Of a DNA stretch of 64,000 nt, positions 1 through 9,420 are shown in pieces. The translations under genes and the position numbers were made by a program. Under the pieces are notes generated by a model. The model saw nothing but the letters and a program-made list of their open reading frames with translations. It was not told where the DNA came from and did not search any database. This stretch comes from Candidatus Berkiella cookevillensis (GTDB lineage: Bacteria; Pseudomonadota; Gammaproteobacteria; Berkiellales; Berkiellaceae), in the NCBI RefSeq assembly GCF_001431315.2, contig NZ_LKHV02000001.1:806001-870000 (forward strand), written 5' to 3'. The first letter of the stretch is position 1. Each line of letters opens with the position of its first letter.

Positions 1-247
1 CAAATAAAAATCAACATTTTACGGAGGCACTGTTACTTAGTCAATTTGTAATGATAAATAGCTGAGTAAAACATATGTGCAGATACACTAAAACTATTGT
101 TTCCTAATTAATTGAATTTAATAATAAATTTTTTAAATTTATATCGTATTTTAAAGAATACGACTTAATAGTTTTATCGTTGCCTCAATATTAGACAATT
201 AACTAAATGCATATAATTAGCTTTTTAACTTATTAGTTTTTCAAAAA
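1..247. other. AT-rich intergenic stretch downstream of RND pump
   Basis: No coding sequence or RNA gene is supported here. Around 178-203 a stretch begins CGTTGCCTCAATATTAG and ends in TTAAC, resembling the terminal repeats of the IS type at 25.6-27.1 kb (shared GTTGCCTCA followed by an A/T run and TAAC). It may be a solo IS end left after decay. The match is short and imperfect, so this is a suggestion only. Confidence 0.35.
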
Positions 248-3200
248 TTAGGACTTAGGACTTTCTTTTAGCAACTCTTCTAATTGATGTGTAACCGCTA
301 AAGGCGTGCTGGTGTTTTTGGCAAACAGCTGATACACAACAGGTATGATGAAGAGTGTGAAAAAAGTCATAATGAGCACACCAAAGAGAATCACAAGTCC
401 AAGCACATAGCGCGTTTCAGCGCCTGCCCCAAAAGAGTAAATTAATGGCAGTGCGCCTATGATAGTTGTTGTAGATGTCATGATAATGGGGCGAAATCTA
501 ATTTTCGATGCCTCAATAATGGCATTATAAAAACTTAAACCCTCATCTCGTAATTGATTGATAAATTCAACAATCAATATACCATTTTTGGTTGCAAGCC
601 CTACTAACATAATAAGCCCAATTTCACTGTAGATATTGAGTGTTTGGTTGAAGAGCCATAATCCAAGCAAAGCACCAAAGAGTGCTAAAGGAACGGTGAA
701 CATAATAATGAAAGGGTGAATAAAGCTTTCAAATTGTCCTGCCAATACTAAAAAGACAACGATTAACGACAAGATAAAAATATAAAATATTGAAGAACCT
801 GATTCTTTATAATCTAAAGATTCGCCTTTATATCCGATTGATATCGTATCGGATTTGCCATTTTGTGCATCTTTAACGATTGTTTCAAGATAGTTCAAAG
901 CATCGCTGAGCGCATATCCCTGAGCAAGATTTGCGTCTATCGTAATACTTCTTAAGCGATTGTAACGATTTAAAGTGGCTGCATCCGCAGATTCTTCAAG
1001 TGTGATGAGATTCGAAAGAGGGATGAGTTGATTGCTAAGATGCGAACGAACATAAATATTACTAATATCAATCGGTGTTTTCTGGAGTGTTTTTTCACCT
1101 TCAATGATGACATCGTATTCTTCACCACGTTGCGTGAAAGTCGTGACACGTCTAGAGCCTAATAAGCTTTCAAGACTGCGATTGATTTCAATGAGGGGCA
1201 CACCCAAATCGCCAGCCCGATTACGATCAATTTTTATGCTGATTTGTGGCTTTGTTTCTTTATAGTCATAATCAATATCAATTAATTTATCATTTTCTTT
1301 AACTTTTTCTAAAATAATATCGCGTATTTGAGCAAGCTCTTCATAGGTGGCACCCCCTAGCACAAATTGAACGCTTTTATTGGTGCCGCGCGATAATCCT
1401 TGTCGCACAACCGGGAAAATATTAACACCCACTAAGTCTTTAGTCAGCTCTTGTAATTCTTTGACATAATCCCAAATAGGTTTTCTGCCAGATGCCCAAT
1501 CATTCAGAACAATAATACCGATACCTGTATTAAAAGAGGCCGTATTGTTGAGTGATCGTGGCGCTCTAATAAGCAAACGATTAAATTCACCTGTTTCAAC
1601 ATATTTCATTAATCGCTTTTCGATTTCGTTCATATGTTCAGTCATATAAGCATCAGAAGTACCTTCTGGCCCTGAGATACTAAGAAAAATAACACCTCTA
1701 TCTTCTTTAGGGGTAAACTCAGCCGGGATTGTTTTGACTAAGAAATAGCAAGCAATAGCTATACTGAAGAAGGTTAATAAAATGAAAAAAGGTTTTTGCA
1801 GAAAATATTTTAAAGAAGATATGTATTTTTCTCGTGCATAATCAATAAAGCTATCCATCCAACGGGTGAAAAATATTTTACGCTCAGATGAAGAGAGTAT
1901 TTTAGAAGACATCATGGAGCACAAGGTGAGTGCTACAAAGCTGGAGAAAATAACCGATGCTGCCATTGCAACAGCAAATTCCGAAAATAACCTGCCAACA
2001 TTACCTTCCAAAAAAGTGATAGGTACAAATACTGCTACCAGCACAAGTGTTGTTGCAATCACAGCAAAGCCTACTTGGCGCGTGCCTTTAAGGGCTGCAA
2101 CTAATTTATGTTCGCCGTTTTCAAATCGACGATGAATGTTTTCTAATACAACGATGGCATCGTCTACGACTAATCCAATTGCAAGAACAAGTGCAAGTAA
2201 GGTGAGTAGATTTATTGTGAAGCCAAAGGCAAACAAGATAATGTAAGTTGCAATGAGTGAGACAGGTAATGTCACAGCAGGAATTAGCATGGAGCGGATA
2301 CTACCTAGAAACAAATAGATAATGATAATCACTAAGCCCATTGCCACAAATAAAGTAAAATATACTTCATGAATAGCACTATCAATAAAAACGCTGCTAT
2401 CGTAGCTTTGTGCAAGCTGCATTCCGTCAGGTAACTGTTGATTGATGCTTGCAAGCTTCTCTTTAGCGAGATGTGCAACGGTAAGTGTATTCGCTGTTGA
2501 TTGTTTAATGATGCCTATGCCAATCATAGGTGCGCCATTTCCTCTAAAGAAGCCGCGCTCTTCAACGGGGGCAATCTCTACACGTGCTACATCCTTTAAC
2601 CTAACAAGATAACCATCTTCGCCCTTGGCTAATACTAAATCTCGAAATTCATTTTCAGAAACAAAAGGTCTTTTTATGCGCAGTGTAAAGTCTCTTTGAA
2701 TAGACTGTAATTGGCCTGCTGGCAGTTCTATATTTTCTGAGCGTAATTTTTGTTCTATGTCTTCAACGGTAAGATTACGTGCAGCCAGCGCTTTTCTGTC
2801 TATCCAGATGCGTAGCGATTTATCTTTTGCGCCCGCAATACGTACTCTTGCAACACCATCTAAGGTTGAAAATTGATCAACAAGATAGCGATTTGCGTAA
2901 TCTGTAAGCTCCATGACGGACAGGTTAGTAGCTGAAAAATTGAACCAGACGATGACGTCATCATCTGCACTTGCTTTTTGAATTTCAGGCGCATTAACTT
3001 CTAGGGGCAGCTCATCGAGTACTGTTGAAACGCGATCACGAATATCATTGGTTGCATTGTCAATATTTTGGCCCGTTTGAAATTCAATAGTAATTTGTGA
3101 GCGTCCATCTTCACTGCTGCTTGCGATAGAGCGTATGCCTTGTACGCCAGCTATTCTATCTTCGATAATCTGTGTAACACGTGTTTCTACAATACTTGAA

Positions 3201-3364
3201 GATGCGCCCGGATAGAGAGTGCTAATAGAAACAACAGCAGGATCAATATTAGGGTATTCTCTGAGCGGTAATTTATAAAAAGAGACAATGCCAAATACAA
3301 CTAAGAGGACATTGAGTACAATGGCTAATACAGGACGTTTAATAGAAATGTCAGATAAGATCAT
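248..3364 (-). CDS. RND efflux transporter, inner-membrane permease (HAE1 type)
   Basis: Proton-driven inner-membrane pump of the AcrB/MexB superfamily, exporting hydrophobic or toxic compounds with a periplasmic adaptor and an outer-membrane TolC-like channel. The 1038 residues match the family length. The N-terminus begins with the typical first transmembrane helix after ISIKRPV, followed by a large periplasmic loop, a central membrane block with the proton-relay pair in GLVVDDAIVVLENI near residue 400, a second periplasmic loop, and a final membrane block carrying a GLATKNGILIVEF motif. The start codon overlaps the stop of the adaptor gene by 4 bases (ATGA), so the two are translationally coupled. 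No outer-membrane factor is encoded nearby, so it presumably borrows a TolC from elsewhere. Substrate cannot be read from sequence. Confidence 0.93.
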   Translation of the reverse strand: MILSDISIKRPVLAIVLNVLLVVFGIVSFYKLPLREYPNIDPAVVSISTLYPGASSSIVETRVTQIIEDRIAGVQGIRSIASSSEDGRSQITIEFQTGQNIDNATNDIRDRVSTVLDELPLEVNAPEIQKASADDDVIVWFNFSATNLSVMELTDYANRYLVDQFSTLDGVARVRIAGAKDKSLRIWIDRKALAARNLTVEDIEQKLRSENIELPAGQLQSIQRDFTLRIKRPFVSENEFRDLVLAKGEDGYLVRLKDVARVEIAPVEERGFFRGNGAPMIGIGIIKQSTANTLTVAHLAKEKLASINQQLPDGMQLAQSYDSSVFIDSAIHEVYFTLFVAMGLVIIIIYLFLGSIRSMLIPAVTLPVSLIATYIILFAFGFTINLLTLLALVLAIGLVVDDAIVVLENIHRRFENGEHKLVAALKGTRQVGFAVIATTLVLVAVFVPITFLEGNVGRLFSEFAVAMAASVIFSSFVALTLCSMMSSKILSSSERKIFFTRWMDSFIDYAREKYISSLKYFLQKPFFILLTFFSIAIACYFLVKTIPAEFTPKEDRGVIFLSISGPEGTSDAYMTEHMNEIEKRLMKYVETGEFNRLLIRAPRSLNNTASFNTGIGIIVLNDWASGRKPIWDYVKELQELTKDLVGVNIFPVVRQGLSRGTNKSVQFVLGGATYEELAQIRDIILEKVKENDKLIDIDYDYKETKPQISIKIDRNRAGDLGVPLIEINRSLESLLGSRRVTTFTQRGEEYDVIIEGEKTLQKTPIDISNIYVRSHLSNQLIPLSNLITLEESADAATLNRYNRLRSITIDANLAQGYALSDALNYLETIVKDAQNGKSDTISIGYKGESLDYKESGSSIFYIFILSLIVVFLVLAGQFESFIHPFIIMFTVPLALFGALLGLWLFNQTLNIYSEIGLIMLVGLATKNGILIVEFINQLRDEGLSFYNAIIEASKIRFRPIIMTSTTTIIGALPLIYSFGAGAETRYVLGLVILFGVLIMTFFTLFIIPVVYQLFAKNTSTPLAVTHQLEELLKESPKS

Positions 3365-4458
3365 ATCGGGGTGGTGGCACTATTAGTTTTTAAATAATGA
3401 TCGTAAGGTATTTCTTCAATATTGACAGTTTGGTCAGGTTGTATACGGGTGAAACCTCTGATAACTACGTTTGCATTAGGCTCGATACCTGATAATGCTT
3501 CAACCCAGCCTGGTTTTCGTACACCGATTGTGATTCTTTTTCTTTCAATCTGATGATTGTCATCTCGTACAACATGGACAAAATGCTCTGATTTCAGCTG
3601 TGTAACTGCTTCCTCAGGGATAAGTATGGCATTACGTTTATTTTTTAAAAGCTGTATGGACATTAAGAGTCCTGGTTTGATTGATAAATCGGGGTTGGGA
3701 AGTATGGCTCTGATTTCAATGGAGCGCGTGCTGGGATCGACGCGAGAACTTATCTTTGTGACAGTGCCTCGAAAAATCTTATTGTCAAAAGCGTCTGCTG
3801 TTGCATAAATAGTTGAGCCTTCTTTCAGTACCGTTAGATAAGAAGAGGGTACAGAGAAATCAAGCTTTATTTGACTGATATTATCTAAGGTTGTAATAAC
3901 ATCACCGGGTCGAACAAGTGAGCCAACACTTATTTTCCTAAGGCCAAGTATGCCATCAAAAGGAGCGCGTATTGTCCTATCTCTGATTTTTGCATTTATT
4001 TCACTAAGGCGATATTTTGAGATAGCAACTAAGGTTTTTCGAGCATCAAATTCTCGCTGAGCTGTGGCGTTACGTTTAAGTAAGTCATTGAGTCTCTTTA
4101 GCTCACGCTCATGTTCTAATAATTGAGCTTCAATACCTTGTTTTTGAGCCAGTTCTTCTTCTTGACTTAACCTGACCAGCACGTCACCTTTTTTTACAAA
4201 TTGCCCATCCTTAAAGCTAATCTCAGATATTGTGTCTGTTACATCCGCAGTAATGTTAACGGCTTCATCTGCATAAGTAGTACCCAATGCTTCGATTTCA
4301 TCGGAAATATCTTGAGTTTGAACTCGGATAGTTTTAACAGTGATCAGTTGATTGGTCTGAGCTTTATTCGTTTCGATTGAGCTTTGAGATGAATAAAGCC
4401 AGACACTTGCGCCGCCAATGATAAAGATAGAGAGTAAAATATAATATTTTGCTTTCAT
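3361..4458 (-). CDS. RND efflux periplasmic adaptor (membrane fusion protein)
   Basis: Links the RND permease at 248-3364 to an outer-membrane channel. An N-terminal uncleaved-looking hydrophobic anchor (about residues 6-24, no lipobox Cys) is followed by a lipoyl/barrel-sandwich half (DGQFVKKGDVLVRL), an alpha-helical hairpin around residues 100-150, the second lipoyl half (RAPFDGILGLRKISVG) and a beta-barrel with a membrane-proximal domain, as in the HlyD/AcrA family. Its 365 residues are typical. The ATG lies 3 bases after the SpoVR stop, and its stop overlaps the pump start, so pump, adaptor and the upstream stress genes could be one transcript. Confidence 0.92.
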   Translation of the reverse strand: MKAKYYILLSIFIIGGASVWLYSSQSSIETNKAQTNQLITVKTIRVQTQDISDEIEALGTTYADEAVNITADVTDTISEISFKDGQFVKKGDVLVRLSQEEELAQKQGIEAQLLEHERELKRLNDLLKRNATAQREFDARKTLVAISKYRLSEINAKIRDRTIRAPFDGILGLRKISVGSLVRPGDVITTLDNISQIKLDFSVPSSYLTVLKEGSTIYATADAFDNKIFRGTVTKISSRVDPSTRSIEIRAILPNPDLSIKPGLLMSIQLLKNKRNAILIPEEAVTQLKSEHFVHVVRDDNHQIERKRITIGVRKPGWVEALSGIEPNANVVIRGFTRIQPDQTVNIEEIPYDHYLKTNSATTPI

Positions 4459-4461
4459 ATC

Positions 4462-5988
4462 TTATTCAGTTGTTACAGGCTTTGGAACAGGCGGGCACTG
4501 ATAAGTCATCAATACTTTTCCATTTTCTTCTAAGGTTTCAAGTTTAACGGGGAAGCCCCATAAACTATATAAATGCTTTAGAACCTCTTGCGTTGTTTCT
4601 TCTGCTAAAGGACGTCTATTATGTTGGGTATAACGAAGTATTAAAGATCGATCACCTCGTCTGTCAACATGATAAACTTGAATATCTGGTTCAATATTAC
4701 CAATGTTATAATGTTCAGAAAGCGTTTGTCTTACTTTCTGATAGCCTTCATCGTTGTGAATGGCATTTACCTCTAATGATTCTTTCTGATCATTATCCAG
4801 AATGAAAAATAATTTTAGATCCCTCATTACTTTGGGGGACAGATATTGGGCAATGAAACTTTCATCTTTGAAATTTTTCATTGCGAAATCGAGTGTTTCT
4901 AACCAGTCTGAGCCAGCAATATCTGGGAACCATTTTCTATCTTCATCGGTTGGATTTTCACAGATTCGTTTGATATCTGTAAACATCATGAAACCCAGTG
5001 TATAAGGATTAAGTCCAGAATAATAAGGGCTATCAAAAGGAGGTTGGTAAACGACATTGGTATGGCTGTGTAAGAACTGCATCATAAAATCGTCGTTCAC
5101 AAGACCTTCTTCATACATTTGATTAATAATGGTGTAATGCCAAAAGGTGGCCCAACCTTCATTCATTACCTTTGTTTGCCGTTGTGGATAGAAGTATTGC
5201 GCCATTTTACGCACGATGCGAATGAGTTCTCGTTGCCAAGGCTCTAAGAGTGGTGCATTTTTTTCAATGAAATACAAAATATTTTCTTGCGGTTCTTCTG
5301 GGAAATGTTGTTCTTTTTCTTCTTTTTCTTTTAAGGGGGAGGTAGGCAAGGTGCGCCATAAATCATTGACTAAAGATTGCAAATATTCAGAACGTGTCGC
5401 TTGGCGTGCTTTTTCTTCTCTCAGGGAAATTTTGTAAGGTCGTTTGTACCGATCAACACCTTGTCCCATTAAAGCATGCGCTGCATCTAATGTTGCTTCT
5501 ACCATATCAATACCGTAGGTTTCTTCACATTCAGCAACGTATTTTTTAGCAAAAACTAAGTAATCAATAATGGAGTCTGGGCTTGTCCAGGTTTTAAATA
5601 AGTAGTTATTTTTAAAGAAAGAATTATGGCCATAGCAAGCATGTGCAATAACAAGCGCTTGCATAGGCAGTGTGTTTTCTTCCATCAAGTAAGCAATACA
5701 GGGATTTGAATTAATGACTAATTCATAAGCAAGACCCATGTAGCCACGCTTGTAACTTTTTTCTACATTTAAAAATTGCTTACCAAATGACCAATGGTTA
5801 TATCCGAGTGGCATACCTACGGATGAATAAGCATCCATCATTTGCTCTGCGCTAATCACTTCTACTTGATTGGGGTAAGTATCGAGTTTGAAATTTTGCG
5901 CAATACGGGCGATTTCTTTGTCGTATACTTCAAGTAGTTCATAGGTCCACTCAGAAGAGTCAGAGATTACTTTATTTTTTTTTACCAT
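4462..5988 (-). CDS. SpoVR family protein (YcgB-like)
   Basis: SpoVR/YcgB family; in enterobacteria YcgB belongs to the RpoS-controlled stress set with YeaG and YeaH, and in Bacillus SpoVR affects spore cortex. Biochemical function is unknown. The 508-residue product shows the conserved region with GYNHWSFGK near residue 70 and KVMNEGWATFWHYTIIN in the middle. I place the start at the ATG at 5988, preceded by AAAGG about 7 bases upstream, rather than at the in-frame TTG 7 codons earlier. It follows yeaH by 33 bases and precedes the RND adaptor by 3 bases. The order PrkA, YeaH, SpoVR on one strand is the conserved stress trio. Confidence 0.92.
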   Translation of the reverse strand: MVKKNKVISDSSEWTYELLEVYDKEIARIAQNFKLDTYPNQVEVISAEQMMDAYSSVGMPLGYNHWSFGKQFLNVEKSYKRGYMGLAYELVINSNPCIAYLMEENTLPMQALVIAHACYGHNSFFKNNYLFKTWTSPDSIIDYLVFAKKYVAECEETYGIDMVEATLDAAHALMGQGVDRYKRPYKISLREEKARQATRSEYLQSLVNDLWRTLPTSPLKEKEEKEQHFPEEPQENILYFIEKNAPLLEPWQRELIRIVRKMAQYFYPQRQTKVMNEGWATFWHYTIINQMYEEGLVNDDFMMQFLHSHTNVVYQPPFDSPYYSGLNPYTLGFMMFTDIKRICENPTDEDRKWFPDIAGSDWLETLDFAMKNFKDESFIAQYLSPKVMRDLKLFFILDNDQKESLEVNAIHNDEGYQKVRQTLSEHYNIGNIEPDIQVYHVDRRGDRSLILRYTQHNRRPLAEETTQEVLKHLYSLWGFPVKLETLEENGKVLMTYQCPPVPKPVTTE

Positions 5989-6021
5989 AGCGTGGCCTTT
6001 TGGGTACAAAATATTTATGGT

Positions 6022-7290
6022 TTAGGCGAATTCTTGCTTTTTGAACAGCTCTCTGAATACAGGATAAATATCCTTTAGATTTTCAATATGTTGCATAGCG
6101 AAGTTTGGACAGCTGTCTTTCACGGCTAAATAAGCTTCCCATAAACTTTGATGGTGTCTTGGCATTATTTCCACATATGCAAAATATTGGACATAGTCCA
6201 TGATGCTGTTCATCAGTAAATCGCGACAACGCGGTGAGTCATTGTTCCAGTTATCACCATCTGATGCTTGTGCGGCATATATGTTCCAATCTGAAGTGGG
6301 GTAGCGTTCTCTCATCACATCGTTCATGAGTTCCAGAGCGCTTGATACCACGGTGCCACCTGTTTCTCGTGAGTAGAAAAATTCTTCCTCATCTACCTCT
6401 TTTGCAGAGGTGTGATGTCGTATAAACACAACTTCAACATTTTCATAACTTCTTGATAAGAACAGATAGAGTAAAATAAAAAAGCGTTTTGCAATGTCTT
6501 TTTTTGCTTCATCCATACTGCCAGAAACGTCCATTAAGCAGAACATAACCGCTTGCGTTGACGGCAGAGGGCGTTTTATACGATGAAAATATTTTAAATC
6601 AAAGGGATCAATGAAAGGAATAGCATTGATTCGTGTTTTTAGTTCTTGTATTTCTGTTTCAATAACAGGAATTTGTTTGGAATTTGGATCTGTTTGGCGC
6701 AATGTAGATAATTGGGCCTCTAATTCTTCTATCCGAGTTTTTTTAGGCGCACCTAAAGCAATTCTTCTGCCTAAAGCGCCTCTTAATGAACGAATAATAT
6801 TAATGTTTGCAGGGATACCTTCTTGAGTGAATCCTGCACGCACCATTTTATAGGATGGAATTTTTGCAATTTGTGTTTTTATCAAATTGGGCAGTGCTAA
6901 ATCTTCAAAAAACAATTCTAAGAATTCGTCTCTGGATATTTCAAAGACAAAATCATCCGTGCCTTCCCCGGATTGACTGGCTTGGGAGCCTTTGCCACCA
7001 CCTTTGCCGGAGGGCGGGCGTTTAATGAGATCGCCAGGAATGAAATCTTTATTACCAGGCAGAATAATATTACGAACGCCACCATCCCCATAAGAAAAGT
7101 TAGGCTCAGAAGTATCTCGAGCAGGAATGGTAATTTTTTCACCAGCCTCATCTATTTCTTTGATACTTCTGCCGGATATAGCATTTCGCACAGCCTCTTG
7201 AATTTGCTTTTTAAACCGACGCATAAAACGTTGTCGGTTTACAGCACTCTTATGACGCCCGTTAGGGCGTCTATCGATAAATCGAGACAT
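6022..7290 (-). CDS. yeaH: UPF0229 family protein YeaH (vWA-like)
   Basis: UPF0229/DUF444 family, a cytoplasmic protein of the PrkA-YeaH-SpoVR set, thought to act with the PrkA kinase in nutrient and stress responses. A von Willebrand A-like domain occupies the C-terminal half, with the metal-binding pattern DVSGSMD near residue 255 and a later threonine in RETGGTVVS. The N-terminal part has the family's basic start (SRFIDRRPNGRHKS) and a glycine-rich insert KGGGKGSQ. Length 422 is normal. It begins 12 bases after the prkA stop, which supports co-transcription. Confidence 0.92.
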   Translation of the reverse strand: MSRFIDRRPNGRHKSAVNRQRFMRRFKKQIQEAVRNAISGRSIKEIDEAGEKITIPARDTSEPNFSYGDGGVRNIILPGNKDFIPGDLIKRPPSGKGGGKGSQASQSGEGTDDFVFEISRDEFLELFFEDLALPNLIKTQIAKIPSYKMVRAGFTQEGIPANINIIRSLRGALGRRIALGAPKKTRIEELEAQLSTLRQTDPNSKQIPVIETEIQELKTRINAIPFIDPFDLKYFHRIKRPLPSTQAVMFCLMDVSGSMDEAKKDIAKRFFILLYLFLSRSYENVEVVFIRHHTSAKEVDEEEFFYSRETGGTVVSSALELMNDVMRERYPTSDWNIYAAQASDGDNWNNDSPRCRDLLMNSIMDYVQYFAYVEIMPRHHQSLWEAYLAVKDSCPNFAMQHIENLKDIYPVFRELFKKQEFA

Positions 7291-7302
7291 ATCAAAACCT
7301 AC

Positions 7303-9228
7303 TTATGATGATTTACGAACGCGCAAATACCATTCGCATAGTAAGCGCACTTGCTTGGGTGTATAACCCTTGTCGACCATTCTGTCCACAAAATCTTGAT
7401 GCTTTCTTTTCTCGTCAGCAGAAGCTTTTGCATTGAAAGAAATGACCGGCAGTAAATCTTCAGTATTGGAGAACATTTTCTTCTCAATCACGACTCTTAA
7501 TTTCTCATAGCTTGTCCAGCTTGGATTTTTACCGCGATTATTAGCACGTGCTCTTAGCACAAAATTTACAATTTCATTTCTGAAATCTTTAGGATTACTA
7601 ATACCTGCAGGCTTTTCGATTTTTTCAAGTTCATCATTGAGCGAACGTCTATCTAAAATTTCACCTGTATCTGGATCTCTGTATTCTTGATCTTGAATCC
7701 AGAAATCTGCATAAGTGACATATCTGTCAAATATGTTCTGGCCATATTCAGAATAAGATTCAAGATAGGCCGTTTGAATTTCTTTACCGATAAATTCAAC
7801 ATATCGTGGCGTTAAATAGCCTTTGAGATAGGAGATATATCGTTCATGTACTTCCGGTGGAAATTGTTCGCGTTCAATTTGCTGTTCTATGACATACAGT
7901 AAATGTACAGGGTTTGCAGCAACTTCTGTGGTATCAAAGTTAAATACTTTTGAGAGTATTTTGAACGCAAAACGTGTTGATAGGCCATTCATCCCTTCAT
8001 CCACACCGGCAAAATCACGGTATTCTTGATAAGATTTTGCTTTGGGATCGGTATCTTTCAGATTTTCACCATCATAAACACGCATTTTTGAGAAGATGCT
8101 TGAATTTTCTGGCTCTTTCAGTCTTGATAAAATTGAGAATTGCCCCATCATTTTTAAGGTGCTAGGTGCACAAGGCGCATCTTTCAAAGAGCTGCTTTGT
8201 AACAGTTTTTTGTAAATTTGAACTTCTTCGGTTACGCGTAAGCAATAAGGAACTTTAACAATATACACGCGGTCTAAGAGCGCTTCATTGTGTTTGTTGT
8301 TCTTAAAGGTTAGCCATTCTGATTCGTTTGAGTGTGCTAAAATAATGCCATCAAAAGGAATAGAAGCAGTACCTTCTGTGCCATTATAGTTACCTTCTTG
8401 GGTCGCTGTTAATAATGGGTGTAGTACTTTAATAGGGGCTTTAAACATTTCCACGAATTCTAAAACACCACGGTTCGCGCGAGATAAACCACCTGAAAAG
8501 CTGTAAGCATCGACGTCATGCTGCGCATATTTTTCAAGCATGCGGATATCCACTTTACCGACCAATGAAGAAATATCTTGATTGTTTTCGTCGCCAGGTT
8601 CCGTTTTTGCAATAGCAACTTGTTTTAAGCGAGAAGGCCATATTTTGATAACCTTAAATTGATTAATATCGCCATTGAATTCGTGTAGGCGTTTCACTGC
8701 CCATGGTGACATGATTGTTTCGATGTATCGCTTAGGAATGCCATATTCTTCTTGTAAAATAGGGCCATCTTCTTCTGGATCGAATAATCCGAGGGGAGAT
8801 TCATAAATAGGAGAGCCTTTTAATGCATAAAAGGGGATTTTTTCCATGAGCGCTTTTAATCGCTCTGCTAAAGAGGATTTACCGCCACCAACAGGCCCTA
8901 AGAGATATAAAATTTGTTTCTTTTCTTCTAAACCTTGTGCGGCATGTTTTAAGAAGGACACGATTTGTTCTATAGGCTCTTCCATTCCATAGAATGATTC
9001 AAAAGAGTCATAAAGTTTCATAACTTTGTTGGAAAAAATACGGCTTAAGCGTCTATCCTTGCTTGTATCCACTAATTTGGGTTCGCCAATTGCCTCAACA
9101 AGTCGTTCTGCTGAATTGGCATAAGCCATACGATCTTTTTTGCAAAGATCTAAGTATTCCTGAAGTGTTAATTCCTCATCGGCATGTTTACCATCGTACC
9201 GATCTTTAAAACTGCTTAGAACGTCCAT
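7303..9228 (-). CDS. prkA: PrkA family serine protein kinase (YeaG)
   Basis: Cytoplasmic AAA-type serine kinase of the PrkA/YeaG family. The N-terminal AAA domain has a Walker A motif GPVGGGKSS near residue 112; the C-terminal PrkA kinase domain follows, including the region FDGIILAHSNESEW. Length 641 fits. A strong ribosome-binding site (AAGGAG) lies 6 bases before the ATG. This is the first gene of a minus-strand run of five (PrkA, YeaH, SpoVR, RND adaptor, RND pump), divergent from pepN; the 192-base gap at 9229-9420 must carry the promoters of both. In enterobacteria the trio is RpoS-dependent; no such promoter could be identified with certainty here. Confidence 0.94.
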   Translation of the reverse strand: MDVLSSFKDRYDGKHADEELTLQEYLDLCKKDRMAYANSAERLVEAIGEPKLVDTSKDRRLSRIFSNKVMKLYDSFESFYGMEEPIEQIVSFLKHAAQGLEEKKQILYLLGPVGGGKSSLAERLKALMEKIPFYALKGSPIYESPLGLFDPEEDGPILQEEYGIPKRYIETIMSPWAVKRLHEFNGDINQFKVIKIWPSRLKQVAIAKTEPGDENNQDISSLVGKVDIRMLEKYAQHDVDAYSFSGGLSRANRGVLEFVEMFKAPIKVLHPLLTATQEGNYNGTEGTASIPFDGIILAHSNESEWLTFKNNKHNEALLDRVYIVKVPYCLRVTEEVQIYKKLLQSSSLKDAPCAPSTLKMMGQFSILSRLKEPENSSIFSKMRVYDGENLKDTDPKAKSYQEYRDFAGVDEGMNGLSTRFAFKILSKVFNFDTTEVAANPVHLLYVIEQQIEREQFPPEVHERYISYLKGYLTPRYVEFIGKEIQTAYLESYSEYGQNIFDRYVTYADFWIQDQEYRDPDTGEILDRRSLNDELEKIEKPAGISNPKDFRNEIVNFVLRARANNRGKNPSWTSYEKLRVVIEKKMFSNTEDLLPVISFNAKASADEKRKHQDFVDRMVDKGYTPKQVRLLCEWYLRVRKSS

Positions 9229-9420
9229 TTGCTCTCCTTAAATTAAGCAGGATGATTAAGTTTATTGTATGTCTGTAACTAAATCAGAAGCAACTAAATA
9301 TAATAATATTAGTTTGAAAGCATTAAAAATTTACCTCTAGTGCCAGGATAGGGCAGAGTAGATTCAACCTGCGCGAAAGGTTATAGTGAACCCAAATTCT
9401 AATCCAGAGCAGAGAAAAAA

